Positions 46,201 to 55,298 of a stretch of 64,000 bases of DNA are shown here, piece by piece. A program made the translations under genes and the position numbers. How positions within the stretch are numbered: the first letter of the stretch is position 1; each line of letters starts with the position of its first letter. This stretch comes from Pseudomonadota bacterium (GTDB taxonomy: Bacteria > Pseudomonadota > Gammaproteobacteria > Steroidobacterales > Steroidobacteraceae). The notes below the pieces were generated by a model. The model worked only from the letters and a program-made list of their open reading frames with translations. It was not told the origin of the DNA and did not search any database. The DNA lies in assembly GCA_021808195.1 (NCBI GenBank), contig JAKBCE010000013.1, forward strand, positions 20,682 through 84,681. Direction: 5' to 3'.

Positions 46201-47373
46201 TTGTCACCACAGAGATCTGCGGGAACCCTCTCCGGTGAGCTGCTCGCCCAAGCCACCGGGTGGCGGCGCGATCTGCATCGGCACCCTGAGCTGGCCTACG
46301 CCGAACACCGAACCGCGGAGTTCGTCGCACGCCAGCTCGCTCAATTCGGCCTACAGGTACACCGCGGCCTCGGCGGTACAGGGGTGGTCGGCACGCTCAG
46401 TCGCGGCACGAGCCGGCGCAGCATCGGCATCCGCGCGGATATGGACGCGCTGCCGATTCGCGAGACCAGCGGCGTCGATCACGCCTCGAGCGCCCCGGGC
46501 ATCATGCACGCCTGCGGACACGATGGGCATACCGCCATGGCACTCGCCGCAGCCGCCCTTTGCGCACAGCTGCCCGGCCTCGACGGAACCGTGCACTTCA
46601 TCTTCCAACCCGCCGAGGAAAATGAAGGCGGCGGGCGCAGGATGGTCGAGGACGGCCTGTTCAAATTGTTTCCGTGCGAGCGCATCTATGCCTTGCACAA
46701 CTGGCCGGCGCTGCCGGCCGGCGTCGGTGTCGCGCTCGATGGCGCCATGATGGCTGCGCTCGACACCTTCGAGATCGAGGTTCGGGGCCGCGGCTGCCAC
46801 GGTGCCATGCCGCATCAAGGCGCCGATCCGATTCTCGCCGCCGCGCAGCTCGTCGGTGCGCTGCAGAGCATCGTCAGCCGCAATCTCGATCCGCTGCACT
46901 CGGCCGTCGTCTCCGTCACGCAGATTCAGGCGGGGGACACTTGGAACGTCATTCCCGATACCTGCCGCATTCGCGGCAGTACTCGCTGGTATGAGGCTGC
47001 GGTCGGTGATCTGATCGCCGAGCGGTTGCCCCGGATCTCGCGCGCGCTCGCCGAAGCATTGGGCTGCAGCGCCGAGATTCAGTACCAAAGGCGCTTTCCG
47101 GCCACCATCAACGACCCCGCAGCTGCCCGATTCGTGCGCGAGATCGGTGCCGGCATCGGCATGCAGATGCGGGAGGCTCCTCCGAGCATGGCATCGGAGG
47201 ACTTTGCCTACATGCTTCAGGCAGTGCCGGGCTGCTACCTGTGGCTGGGCGCCGCCCGCGAGGGGGAAAACCCCGGGCTGCACTCGCCCCGTTACGATTT
47301 CAACGATGTGGTGCTCGCGCAAGGCATTCAGCTGTGGGTCGCCCTGGTACAGAGTTGTCTCACCCTGCCCTAG
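46201..47373 (+). CDS. M20D-family amidohydrolase (hippurate hydrolase-like)
   Basis: A 390-residue zinc/manganese peptidase-like amidohydrolase. Metal and catalytic motifs are RADMDALPI, HACGHDGHTAMAL and FQPAEENEGGGRRMVEDG; LHRHPELAYAEH opens the domain. The family removes acyl groups from N-acyl amino acids or hippurate in the cytoplasm. I prefer the TTG start at 46201, which has GGAGGA seven bases upstream and gives the usual N-terminus. An ATG at 46114 would add 29 unlike residues. The APC permease gene follows 299 bp downstream and may import its substrate or product. Confidence 0.88.
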   Translation: MSPQRSAGTLSGELLAQATGWRRDLHRHPELAYAEHRTAEFVARQLAQFGLQVHRGLGGTGVVGTLSRGTSRRSIGIRADMDALPIRETSGVDHASSAPGIMHACGHDGHTAMALAAAALCAQLPGLDGTVHFIFQPAEENEGGGRRMVEDGLFKLFPCERIYALHNWPALPAGVGVALDGAMMAALDTFEIEVRGRGCHGAMPHQGADPILAAAQLVGALQSIVSRNLDPLHSAVVSVTQIQAGDTWNVIPDTCRIRGSTRWYEAAVGDLIAERLPRISRALAEALGCSAEIQYQRRFPATINDPAAARFVREIGAGIGMQMREAPPSMASEDFAYMLQAVPGCYLWLGAAREGENPGLHSPRYDFNDVVLAQGIQLWVALVQSCLTLP

Positions 47374-47672
47374 TGCAAGGGCGGGCCGCACAACCAATCG
47401 GGCGAGACAGGTCTGCAGCGCCTGCGCGGCTCGGGCAACAAGTTGGTGAGTGCCCGGCCGAGCGGCGCATACGCAGCGAACCGTCTCCTCCTCGTCGCAC
47501 TCAGCACGCCGTCGGGCGCATGGACTCACCGCGAGCCGCCGTGTTACAAGCTACGCGAATCCTGGCTCCGATTGGGATGTCGTAATTATTCAATGGAACC
47601 GGCGCCCTGGTGCTCGAAAGCCTGCGGCCGGCATCCGCATGATTGCCGGGCAATTGCCCGCGAGAGGCCACT

Positions 47673-49217
47673 TTGAACACTGATTCGAAAACCGGCACCC
47701 CATCAGGCGCCGACAGCGGCATGGAGCATTTCGGTTACAAGGAATCGCTCGCTCGCAGCATCGGGGCTTTCGGCAGCTTCGCCGCCGGCGTCAGTTACAT
47801 CTCGATTCTCACCGGCACCTTCCAGCTGTTCTACTTCGGCTTCGGCACCGCCGGACCGGCCTATCTTTGGTCCTGGCCGTTGGTGTTTCTAGGGCAGCTG
47901 GCCGTTGCGCTGTGCTTCATGGAGCTGTCGGCCAAATACCCTGTGGCAGGGTCGGTGTACAACTGGTCCAAGATTCTCGGCAGCCGGATCGTCGGCTGGT
48001 CCTCGGGCTGGCTGATGCTCACCGCCTCGATCGTCACCCTCTCCGCAGTGGTGCTCGCATTGCAGCTCAACCTGCCGCGGCTGTGGAGTGGCTTTCAAAT
48101 CGTCGGTAATGGCAGCGGCCCCTACGATTTCGCGACCAATGCGGTCATTCTCGGCACAGTCTTGATCGTCTTCACCACGGTGGTCAATGCGCTCGGGGTT
48201 CGACTGATGGCGATGATCAACAGCGCCGGGGTGTTCATTGAGCTAATCGCCGCCTGCCTCATCGCCATCTTGCTCGCGGTTCACCTCAAACGCGGGCCCG
48301 AAGTCTTTTTCTCCACCAACGGCTACGGAGCCGGCAAGAGCTGGGGTTTCCTCAGCGACTTCCTGGTCGCCTCGCTCGCCTCCGGCTACGTCATGTACGG
48401 CTTCGATACCGCCAGTTCGCTCGGCGAGGAGACATTTGAGCCGCGACGCACCGCTCCGCGCGCAATTCTGCGTGCCATCCTGGCCTCTTTCGTGATTGGC
48501 GGCGCAATCCTGCTGTTCGCAATCCTGGCCGCCCCCAATCTGCACGACCCGGAAATCGGTACCGGTGGCGGCGGACTGCAGTACATCATCGAACAAGTAA
48601 TGTGGGGCCCTCTCGGCAAGATCTTCCTGGTCTGCATCGTCGTCGCCGTCACGGTATGCTCACTGGCAGTGCACACTGCAGCCATACGTCTCACGTTCGC
48701 GATGGCGCGCGATAATGCTCTGCCGTTCGGCGAGAAGCTCGCATCCGTGAACTCACAGACGCAGACTCCAATCGTGCCTGCGGTCGTGATTGGCGTCATC
48801 GCCGAGCTGATCCTTGTGCTCAACATCGGACAGCCGAAGATTTTCACGGTGCTCACCTCGATCGCCGTGATCATGATCTATTTGTCCTACCTGATGGTGA
48901 CAGTGCCCTTGCTGCGCAAGCGTCTGAGCGGCCACTGGCCGCCGGCGGATCTGGCGACGAATGGCTATTTCACCATGGGACGGTGGGGTCTGCTGGTCAA
49001 CGTCATCGCCGTGCTGTGGGGCGCCGGCATGGCGCTCAATCTCGCCTGGCCCCGCAAGGCCGTCTATGGCGCACCCTGGTACAACACGTGGGGCGCATTC
49101 GTCTACATCGGCATCATTCTCGGCGCCGGCCTGTGGTGGTATGCGGCCAAGGGACGCCATCACATCGGTACGCTAGCGTCGCACTCCCTGGCCACGAGCG
49201 AATCGCCGCAAGCCTGA
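47673..49217 (+). CDS. APC-family amino acid permease
   Basis: A transporter of about 514 residues with 12 predicted membrane segments. ESLARSIGAFGSFAAGVSYISILTGTFQLFYFGFGTAGPAYLW is the typical first span of the amino acid/GABA permease group, and ALCFMELSAKYPVAGSVYNWSKIL is the consensus APC region. It imports an amino acid or amine with protons. TTG 47673 has AGAGG five bases upstream; ATG 47721 is the other candidate. The neighbouring M20D amidohydrolase and S10 peptidases suggest peptide or N-acyl amino acid use. Confidence 0.88.
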   Translation: MNTDSKTGTPSGADSGMEHFGYKESLARSIGAFGSFAAGVSYISILTGTFQLFYFGFGTAGPAYLWSWPLVFLGQLAVALCFMELSAKYPVAGSVYNWSKILGSRIVGWSSGWLMLTASIVTLSAVVLALQLNLPRLWSGFQIVGNGSGPYDFATNAVILGTVLIVFTTVVNALGVRLMAMINSAGVFIELIAACLIAILLAVHLKRGPEVFFSTNGYGAGKSWGFLSDFLVASLASGYVMYGFDTASSLGEETFEPRRTAPRAILRAILASFVIGGAILLFAILAAPNLHDPEIGTGGGGLQYIIEQVMWGPLGKIFLVCIVVAVTVCSLAVHTAAIRLTFAMARDNALPFGEKLASVNSQTQTPIVPAVVIGVIAELILVLNIGQPKIFTVLTSIAVIMIYLSYLMVTVPLLRKRLSGHWPPADLATNGYFTMGRWGLLVNVIAVLWGAGMALNLAWPRKAVYGAPWYNTWGAFVYIGIILGAGLWWYAAKGRHHIGTLASHSLATSESPQA

Positions 49218-49237
49218 CCAGACGCACCGTGCAGTCG

Positions 49238-49279
49238 CGAGTCCCTCCCTGTCGGTCACGGCCGACCTGAGGGGACTCG
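49238..49279 (+). terminator. Hairpin downstream of permease gene
   Basis: CGAGTCCCTC (49238-49247) pairs with GAGGGGACTCG (49269-49279), with one bulge; an inner GTCGG/CCGAC pairing extends the structure. There is no T-tract. It lies 20 bp after the permease stop. Confidence 0.5.
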
Positions 49280-50409
49280 GGACTGTCACGCTTGCGCCGG
49301 CATCGAACTCACGCGGCGGCCAGTTCAGAGCGTGTCGCCGCTCACCCGGTGCGCCGCACGATATCGTCCGCAGTCACGCCGACATGGAGCCGCCATGCAC
49401 TCCAAGTAAATCCCGTGCACGCGTCCTGATCGCAGAGTAAGCACGGAACGGACGGTCTTGTCGCCATGCCGACGCCCGCATCCTGAAATGTGTATCCGCT
49501 GCGATCACCCGACCCACTCGCCTTATCCCGCTCCCGGCGCCAGAACTTTCCAAATGACTGACCCCCAAGGGACCGGAGTACATCCGCATCCAGGCACTAC
49601 CCGCCTATCCCGTGAGGAGCAGCTCATGCCGACCCTCACGACGACGCACAACCCGATAGCCATCGCCACCAAGATCGTGCGATTGCTGGCGCGCCAAAGA
49701 CCGGGCAAATGGCCCCCAGGTTTGTGAACAGCGGCGGGACTGCACCCGGACGCCCCGAGCATCTGAAGTCCAACACCCCGACGGTCATTGCGATCGTCCC
49801 GACGCACACGATCAGGCGGCAATTCGCTCCGTCGAACTTCCCAATCGCCTCGGCCGCCCCAGGCGCTAGGTGACCGCGCCGAGATCTACGGACACCGAGA
49901 CTGCTACAGTCAACCCACTCTGCCCCAACGGGCTTCGTAGCACCGACACACCCGCCAACGGCCAGCCGCAGCCCGCGGCGACCGCGATCAGGCTGTCCGT
50001 CTGCTGTCCTGTGATCGATGTGATCCTCTGCGAACTCGAGGACGACTGCGGTTGCGATAGCGTCCAGCCCACTCAGTCGATTCCCGGTCTGCAAATTGAT
50101 CCGCTCAGATGCTCTGCCGCCCACAGACCAAGCTCGCCACGAGGTCATTCACAACTGCACGGTCGGCCGGCCCAAGCGGATCACCGCGCATCCCGGTGTG
50201 TCACGCCGCATCGCGGATTTCTACCTCACGCGTCGAAAAACGTGGATTACTCCGCAGCCCATACACCTGCGCTTCGATCCACTGCGCGGAGCTAACGCCA
50301 AGTGGCCGTCGGAAGCAAACATATCGATCAACTGGGACGCTCTTGCCTCGCACGCTGCAGCAGGGCTGCCACCTTGCCGCAGCGCGCGAAGCTCATCTTT
50401 CCGCTCGAC
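49280..50409. other. Long region without a supported gene
   Basis: About 1.1 kb where no open frame shows a recognisable protein. A 33-codon frame at 49626-49727 has a GAGGAG ribosome site but no likeness to anything I know. A frame near 50096-50431 reads more protein-like for about 70 codons (HEVIHNCTVGRPKRI ... ITPQPIHLRFDPL) but lacks a start context and could be a decayed gene. The rest looks non-coding. Confidence 0.5.
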
Positions 50410-53049
50410 TCACTCGTGCCGCTCGAAGTGATAGCTGAACGTCAGCTCAAGCACCCTTGGACGCATGGGCGTCTGCGTCAGCGTGAACTGCGTGTCGGTC
50501 GTAAACAGACTCTTGTCCACATTCGTGAGATTGGTGCCGATGAGCGAGACCGTCCAGCTGTCTTTCGAGACGCCGACCGATGCGTTGTATGTCGTCCACG
50601 ACGGTAGTGGAAACCCCGAGAAATATGCCGTCGAGGAAATTGATGCCGCCGAGTGCTGGAATCCCGCCTGCACGAACGCCAGGTACGAGCCCACCGGCCG
50701 CTCGTAGCGCACACGTAGATTCGCTTTGAATGGCGGGGACAGCGCGAGATTTCCGCCGCGCGGTCCGAATGGATTGCGAACCGGAACCGCGACGCCACCG
50801 ACATAGCGTGTAGTGATCGGCTTGCCGTAATTCGCGCTCGCCGGGTTGTTGTCGATCAGCGCCGGTGAGTTGATCTGCTCACCACTATTGAGCGCAAATG
50901 AGCCCTCGACCGTGAGACCTGCCATCGGCCGCGCCGCGATCTGCATCTCTATGCCCCTCAGGCGGTAGTGCGGCCCATTCGTGAAGAATGTCAGGTTTCC
51001 GAAGCCGCACTGCGGGCAGAAAAACTCCGTCTGCACGTGATTCCAGCTCTCCTGATATACAGCGCCGTTGATGCGCATCTTGCCGTCGAACAGCGTCGCC
51101 TTCCAGCCGAGTTCATTATTGGTCAGGATGTCCGATGTGTAATTGATCGGCGTGAAGAATTGCGGCACGCCGTTCTGATCGGGAAGTTCCGGGGATGTGC
51201 CGCGGTTGAATCCGCCCGGACGGAAGCCTTGTGAGTACGTGTAGTACATCATCACATCCGGCGTGATGTGCCAGCTCAGGCTCGCCCTTCCCAGATGTCC
51301 AGTTTCCACCAAGGTGTGGTTTTGATTTGCGAAATTGGTGCCGTTTGAGCCCAGACAGGGCCCAAAATAGGTCGTCGGCGTCGACTGCTTGCAGCCGAAA
51401 CTGCCAACATCACCGCCGATCTCCGAGCTGTACATGTCGAAATAGCGCATGCCACCGGTGATCGTCAGTGTATGCGGAATGATGTCGAAGCTGGTCGAAA
51501 TGTAGGCGGCCTTCTGGATGAATACCCGCTTGAAATCATCGAAGAAGGCGGTGCTCGAATTACGCACGCCCGGCACTACTGCCGGCACATTCGGCCAGGG
51601 CTGCACGGGCAGGAAGCAATTTGAGGTCGGCCCGCTCGGCGCGCAGTCCGGCACACTTTTGTACTGCCACGCAGTGTCGTCGAAGATGTTGAGGTCCTGA
51701 TAGAACAGTCCTGCGATTGCCCGCAGCCGCCACGAATTCGGAGTGCTCACGCGCAGTTCCTGCTGCAGATCGGTGTTGCGCACGCTCTCGCGCCAGACGG
51801 CGCTCGGCGAGTAGCAGGTGGCGTTTGCGTTTCCGGCAGTCGCGCTATAGGAGACACCCGTGCACTGGTAGTAATAGCCGTAGCGACCGCGGGCGTAATT
51901 CGTGTAATCCTGAACCTGATCGACATTGCGATCGAGATAGGATCCGGAGTAGACGAGACTCAGCGGACCGGCCTCGCCATGCACCGTGAGCGCTGTGTTC
52001 TCGAATCGGTCCTTGTCGAAAGACGGATTGAACAGATTGACGGACAACGATGGCAGCGGAACCGAGCCCACAGGTACGCCCGTCGCGTCATTCACTTTTG
52101 CGCCTTCGGTACCATACGGCATCTGGTAGAAAACGCCCTGTGCATCCATGTTCTGGAACATCTGCGAGAGCAGGACGTTCCAGTTGTCGTTGATCTTGTA
52201 GAGCACCTCAGCGCGAATACCCTTATAAGTCAGCGGATTGATGTGCCGCGCCGCGATCTGATAATTGTTTATCGCAACGCTGTTCGTCGGGACGACGCCA
52301 CCATTGGCCGCCGCGATGCCGAGGTCCGTGCTACCGCGCGCAAAGGTAGCGGGCAGATTATTGATGTAGCCACCACGATCATCGGTAAAGAACACCAGGC
52401 GGGCCGCCAACCGGTCCCTGATGAGAGGCAGATTGAACACCGCGTTCACGTTGCTATTCGGACCACCATGCGCGGTGATTCCATAGCCTGCGTTGACATC
52501 TACAGAGAGCGTATTCAACCTGGGCTTGTTCGTGATGTAGCGAATGGCGCCCGCCTCTGCGCCCGCGCCGAAAAGCGTTCCCTGGGGCCCCTCGTCCACC
52601 TCGATGCGCTGCAGATCCACCGCATAGACATCGAGATTTCGCGCCGGCAGCATCAACGACTGACCATCGAGATAAGTTCCGACGTTCGGAAAGTCTCCGA
52701 CCGAGTCTTCCCCTTGGGTGCCAGCGTTCGTGGTACTCAATCCGCGCATGAATATCATGTCCTGGCCAGGGCCCATGCTTGCGGTGGTGACATTTGGCAG
52801 GTAACTGAGATAGCCCGACAGCGTATGCACGTTTAGGTGCCGCAACGTTCGTGCCGTCAGAGCCTGAATCGCGATGGGAACGTTCTGCAGATTCTCGGCG
52901 CGACGCGTTGCCGTGACGATAACCTCCTGCAGATGCGCAGCGCTGACCACGGGTGGGACCGTGCCGGCACTTGCCGCCGGGACGCTATGCACGGCGGCTG
53001 CCGCCAGGATGGCCGCGACGGTCCGCGACAGGACTTGGTTCGATCTCAT
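50410..53049 (-). CDS. TonB-dependent outer-membrane receptor
   Basis: An 879-residue receptor. MRSNQVLSRTVAAILAAAAVHSVPAASA is the signal peptide. A TonB-box-like LQEVIVTATRR opens the plug domain (NVPIAIQALTARTL; FMRGLSTTNAGT; VDEGPQGTLFGAGAEAGAIRYITNKP). A 22-strand barrel follows (SQGFRPGGFNRG; NELGWKATLFDGKMRINGAVY). It imports a large or scarce ligand with TonB energy. The plug is of the broad type found in Sphingomonas- and Caulobacter-like receptors for plant or aromatic compounds rather than siderophores. It ends SYHFERHE, slightly past the usual terminal Phe. Confidence 0.92.
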   Translation of the reverse strand: MRSNQVLSRTVAAILAAAAVHSVPAASAGTVPPVVSAAHLQEVIVTATRRAENLQNVPIAIQALTARTLRHLNVHTLSGYLSYLPNVTTASMGPGQDMIFMRGLSTTNAGTQGEDSVGDFPNVGTYLDGQSLMLPARNLDVYAVDLQRIEVDEGPQGTLFGAGAEAGAIRYITNKPRLNTLSVDVNAGYGITAHGGPNSNVNAVFNLPLIRDRLAARLVFFTDDRGGYINNLPATFARGSTDLGIAAANGGVVPTNSVAINNYQIAARHINPLTYKGIRAEVLYKINDNWNVLLSQMFQNMDAQGVFYQMPYGTEGAKVNDATGVPVGSVPLPSLSVNLFNPSFDKDRFENTALTVHGEAGPLSLVYSGSYLDRNVDQVQDYTNYARGRYGYYYQCTGVSYSATAGNANATCYSPSAVWRESVRNTDLQQELRVSTPNSWRLRAIAGLFYQDLNIFDDTAWQYKSVPDCAPSGPTSNCFLPVQPWPNVPAVVPGVRNSSTAFFDDFKRVFIQKAAYISTSFDIIPHTLTITGGMRYFDMYSSEIGGDVGSFGCKQSTPTTYFGPCLGSNGTNFANQNHTLVETGHLGRASLSWHITPDVMMYYTYSQGFRPGGFNRGTSPELPDQNGVPQFFTPINYTSDILTNNELGWKATLFDGKMRINGAVYQESWNHVQTEFFCPQCGFGNLTFFTNGPHYRLRGIEMQIAARPMAGLTVEGSFALNSGEQINSPALIDNNPASANYGKPITTRYVGGVAVPVRNPFGPRGGNLALSPPFKANLRVRYERPVGSYLAFVQAGFQHSAASISSTAYFSGFPLPSWTTYNASVGVSKDSWTVSLIGTNLTNVDKSLFTTDTQFTLTQTPMRPRVLELTFSYHFERHE

Positions 53050-53247
53050 ATCGCTGTATACCCCCAGAGCGAACGAGCGAAGCCGCCCGGGCGCTCACCG
53101 CAGATACCCGGCAGACCGACTGCGCAGCATGGTGCGCTGTCGAGGCTGCTTTTTTTTTACCCGGCACTCGTCAGTTGGAGTCGAAGGTGCACCTAATTGC
53201 TGCACCGTTCAAGAAGCACCGTACGAGAGAGCCGCTCACCGTGTCTG

Positions 53248-53263
53248 AATCCCTATAGGGATT
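53248..53263. promoter_or_regulatory. Perfect 16-bp palindrome upstream of antitoxin pseudogene
   Basis: AATCCCTATAGGGATT is perfectly self-complementary. It lies about 65 bp before the start of the antitoxin-like homology at 53330 and may be a leftover operator of a lost toxin-antitoxin promoter. Confidence 0.55.
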
Positions 53264-53329
53264 GTCCGTTTGCGTAATTTCCTGGCACATCGCCCAGTGA
53301 TTGGCCGGCTGCAAGGGGGGCGGTCTGCG

Positions 53330-53614
53330 CTTGTCGAGAGCATGACTCAGATGAATGAGATCACCCGGGGCGAGCGGGCGCACGGCCGAGAATTCCACCT
53401 CGAGCCTATCGCCATCCAGGAGCTGCGCTCCAAGCTCGGTTTGAGCCAGTCAAAGTTCGCCGCCCAGCTCCATGTAGAGGTGGGGACGTTGCGCAATCGG
53501 GAGCAAGACCGGCGCGAGCCGGCCGGACTGGCCAAAGGCTCCTGGCCGCAATCCATCGGGACCCTACGCACGTCCTGTAAGCGTTCGCGATGTCAGGGAC
53601 GATGGTGGGCGTGA
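53330..53614 (+). pseudogene. Broken HigA/NadS-like antitoxin gene
   Basis: This segment is a degraded copy of the antitoxin gene at 62454-62744. Shared stretches include ESMTQMNEI, RGERA, ELRSKLGLSQ, KFAA.LHV and VGTLRN.EQ.RREP. The first eight codons are missing, the Trp in LRNWEQ has become Arg, and one extra A in GCCAAAGGC shifts the frame before the C-terminus. No toxin gene precedes it. The homology continues past the stop into a tRNA-Lys fragment, exactly as in the right-hand copy, so the two are ends of a duplicated block. Confidence 0.85.
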
Positions 53615-53648
53615 CGGATTCGAACCGTTGACCAGCGGATTGAAAAGC
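53606..53648 (-). repeat. Left partial copy of tRNA-Lys 3' half (att-like)
   Basis: This stretch matches the 3' half of the intact tRNA-Lys (63887-63931) with one missing G, one C-to-T change and one inserted G. Only the T-arm, variable loop and part of the anticodon arm are present, so it is not a working tRNA. It fits an old attachment-site copy left by integration at tRNA-Lys. Confidence 0.8.
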
Positions 53649-53830
53649 AGCGACCGAGCACTCTAGGCTCTTATAATTCAACAACGTGCAGCGCCTTCCA
53701 GCCCCCTCCCCAGGCCTACCAAGGCACCATTACGGTGCACCCAGTCTGAGCGCGACACGTTCTCGGCACAGGAATTTGCACATCGGGCACAAGTTGATGT
53801 CTCTCCCGAGTTCTCCTGCTAATACATGAC

Positions 53831-53842
53831 CGAGAATTCTCG
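53831..53842. promoter_or_regulatory. 12-bp palindrome before RES-module antitoxin gene
   Basis: CGAGAATTCTCG is a perfect palindrome about 22 bp before the antitoxin start. A related half-site CGAGTTCTC lies some 20 bp further upstream. Toxin-antitoxin operons are usually repressed by their antitoxin, so this is a likely operator. Confidence 0.55.
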
Positions 53843-53863
53843 CGTATGTGTGAAGAGGAGCAT

Positions 53864-54505
53864 ATGGCTGAGCACTCCGCGACTCTCTCCTCGGATGGCC
53901 CGGATTTTGTGCCGGGCGACAACGCGGCGGAAAGGCGTTCGCTCGCCAAATGGTATGCAGCTGCCAAGCTTGCGCTGGCGCGCAATCACCCTCTGACCAC
54001 AGCGACTACCCGGCGTCCCGGTCGCCACAACGCCGCGGAGCTCCCGATTGCCGAGCTTGACGCTTTGCGCAGCGTCTGCGCCCTCAAGGATCATGTCATT
54101 GTCGGTGCCGATAACGACCCACTCATAGGCAGCCAGGCGCAGTACATGGCGCTACTTGAGGAAAGCCTGTCGGCGGCCGAGGCCGCCAAGCTCTTGCGTG
54201 TGGACGTGAGCCGAGTGCGCCAGAGGCTGCGCGAGAGATCCCTCTTTGGCCTGGAATACGGGGGAAGCTGGCGCCTGCCGCGCTTTCAGTTCGAGCGCCG
54301 CCTCGTCATCCCGGGTCTCGCGCAGGTCCTGAAGGCGCTTCCGTCGGATCTCTTCCCATTGGATGTGGTCGATTGGTTCCTGCTACCCGATCCTGAACTG
54401 CAGTCCGAAAGTGACGCCTCTCCATTGAGCCCTCGCGAATGGCTGCTATCGGGCCGGGCGATCGAGACCGTGGCGAGACTCGCCCGTGACCTGACACGCG
54501 CCTGA
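53864..54505 (+). CDS. Probable antitoxin partner of RES-domain toxin
   Basis: A 213-residue protein. Residues from about 95 to 130 look like a winged or MerR-type helix-turn-helix (SLSAAEAAKLLRVDVSRVRQRLRERSLFGLEYGGSWRLPRFQF). The C-terminal part (DLFPLDVVDWFLLPDPEL ... SPREWLLSGRAIETVARLARDL) resembles the toxin-binding end of Xre/MbcA/ParS-type antitoxins. It precedes the RES gene by 5 bp, the usual antitoxin-toxin order. ATG 53864 has GAGG five bases upstream; ATG 53846 is also open. The long N-terminal region of about 90 residues before the helix-turn-helix is unusual and unassigned. Confidence 0.7.
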   Translation: MAEHSATLSSDGPDFVPGDNAAERRSLAKWYAAAKLALARNHPLTTATTRRPGRHNAAELPIAELDALRSVCALKDHVIVGADNDPLIGSQAQYMALLEESLSAAEAAKLLRVDVSRVRQRLRERSLFGLEYGGSWRLPRFQFERRLVIPGLAQVLKALPSDLFPLDVVDWFLLPDPELQSESDASPLSPREWLLSGRAIETVARLARDLTRA

Positions 54506-54510
54506 CGCAG

Positions 54511-55146
54511 GTGAGCAAGTTTCCGGAGCCTCCCGGAATCGAGGCGCTACGCCAGATTGCGGCCGAGACCCTCGATCTACCCGCCGGCACGCCTTTGGCC
54601 CGCATCTACTTCTCCGCCGGTTCGTATCCTTCGCATTGCAACCGATTCCGTCACGTCGGACCAACCGCCGCGCGCTGGGATCATCATCTACCTAGTTCAA
54701 GCGATGAGCCGATCGAGCAGGACCGAGCCGTGCTGTACTGCGCGCCCCAGGTGGACACCTGCGCGGCGGAAGTCTTCCAGTCGACCCGTCGGATTGACCG
54801 GATCCGCAACGCGCCTGCCCTCGTGGTCTTTGCCGTGCAAGTGCCGCTAATCTTGCTTGACCTGCGGGGCGCCTTCACCACGAGGATCGGCGCTTCCAGG
54901 ACAATTCATTCCGGGCCGCGCTCCCGCGCGCGCGCCTGGGCACGGCAGTTGTACGACGCCTATCCAAATGTCCAAGGCTTCCAATACGGCTCATCGATGA
55001 ACGGGCACGCCCCCGCTATCGTGCTCAACGAGCGCGCGAAGGGAGCGTTGCCCAAGGAACCGCAATTTCACCGCGCCCTCAACGATGACATGCTGGTCGA
55101 TGTACTCCAACGAATCGCCCTACGCCTCTCGTACGGGCTGCGGTAG
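54511..55146 (+). CDS. RES-domain toxin (NAD-degrading family)
   Basis: A 211-residue RES-fold protein. LARIYFSAGSYPSHCNRF....ARWDHH, VLYCAPQVDTCAAEVFQ and YPNVQGFQYGSSMNGHAPAIVLNERA hold the conserved Arg, Tyr, Glu and Ser positions of RES toxins, which in studied members consume NAD and stop growth. The start is GTG 54511, 5 bp after the partner's stop. A hairpin follows at 55172-55205. The key residues look intact, so the toxin is probably active. Confidence 0.85.
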   Translation: MSKFPEPPGIEALRQIAAETLDLPAGTPLARIYFSAGSYPSHCNRFRHVGPTAARWDHHLPSSSDEPIEQDRAVLYCAPQVDTCAAEVFQSTRRIDRIRNAPALVVFAVQVPLILLDLRGAFTTRIGASRTIHSGPRSRARAWARQLYDAYPNVQGFQYGSSMNGHAPAIVLNERAKGALPKEPQFHRALNDDMLVDVLQRIALRLSYGLR

Positions 55147-55171
55147 CCGTCCTTCACTCGGGCAACTCCGG

Positions 55172-55205
55172 ACTCGCCGGCGGCGTCAAACCACCGCCGG
55201 CGAGT
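55172..55205. terminator. Hairpin after RES toxin gene
   Basis: ACTCGCCGGCGG (55172-55183) and its perfect 12-bp complement (55194-55205) enclose a 10-base loop. It has no T-tract. It lies between the RES toxin and the convergent SDR gene. Confidence 0.55.
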
Positions 55206-55298
55206 TCCCTGGATACCGGATCAGTCAGCTCGCTGTCCCGATGCTCGGTGCACCGAAATGTCTGGCCAAATGACCCGGCGCGGGACTTTGACCCAATT

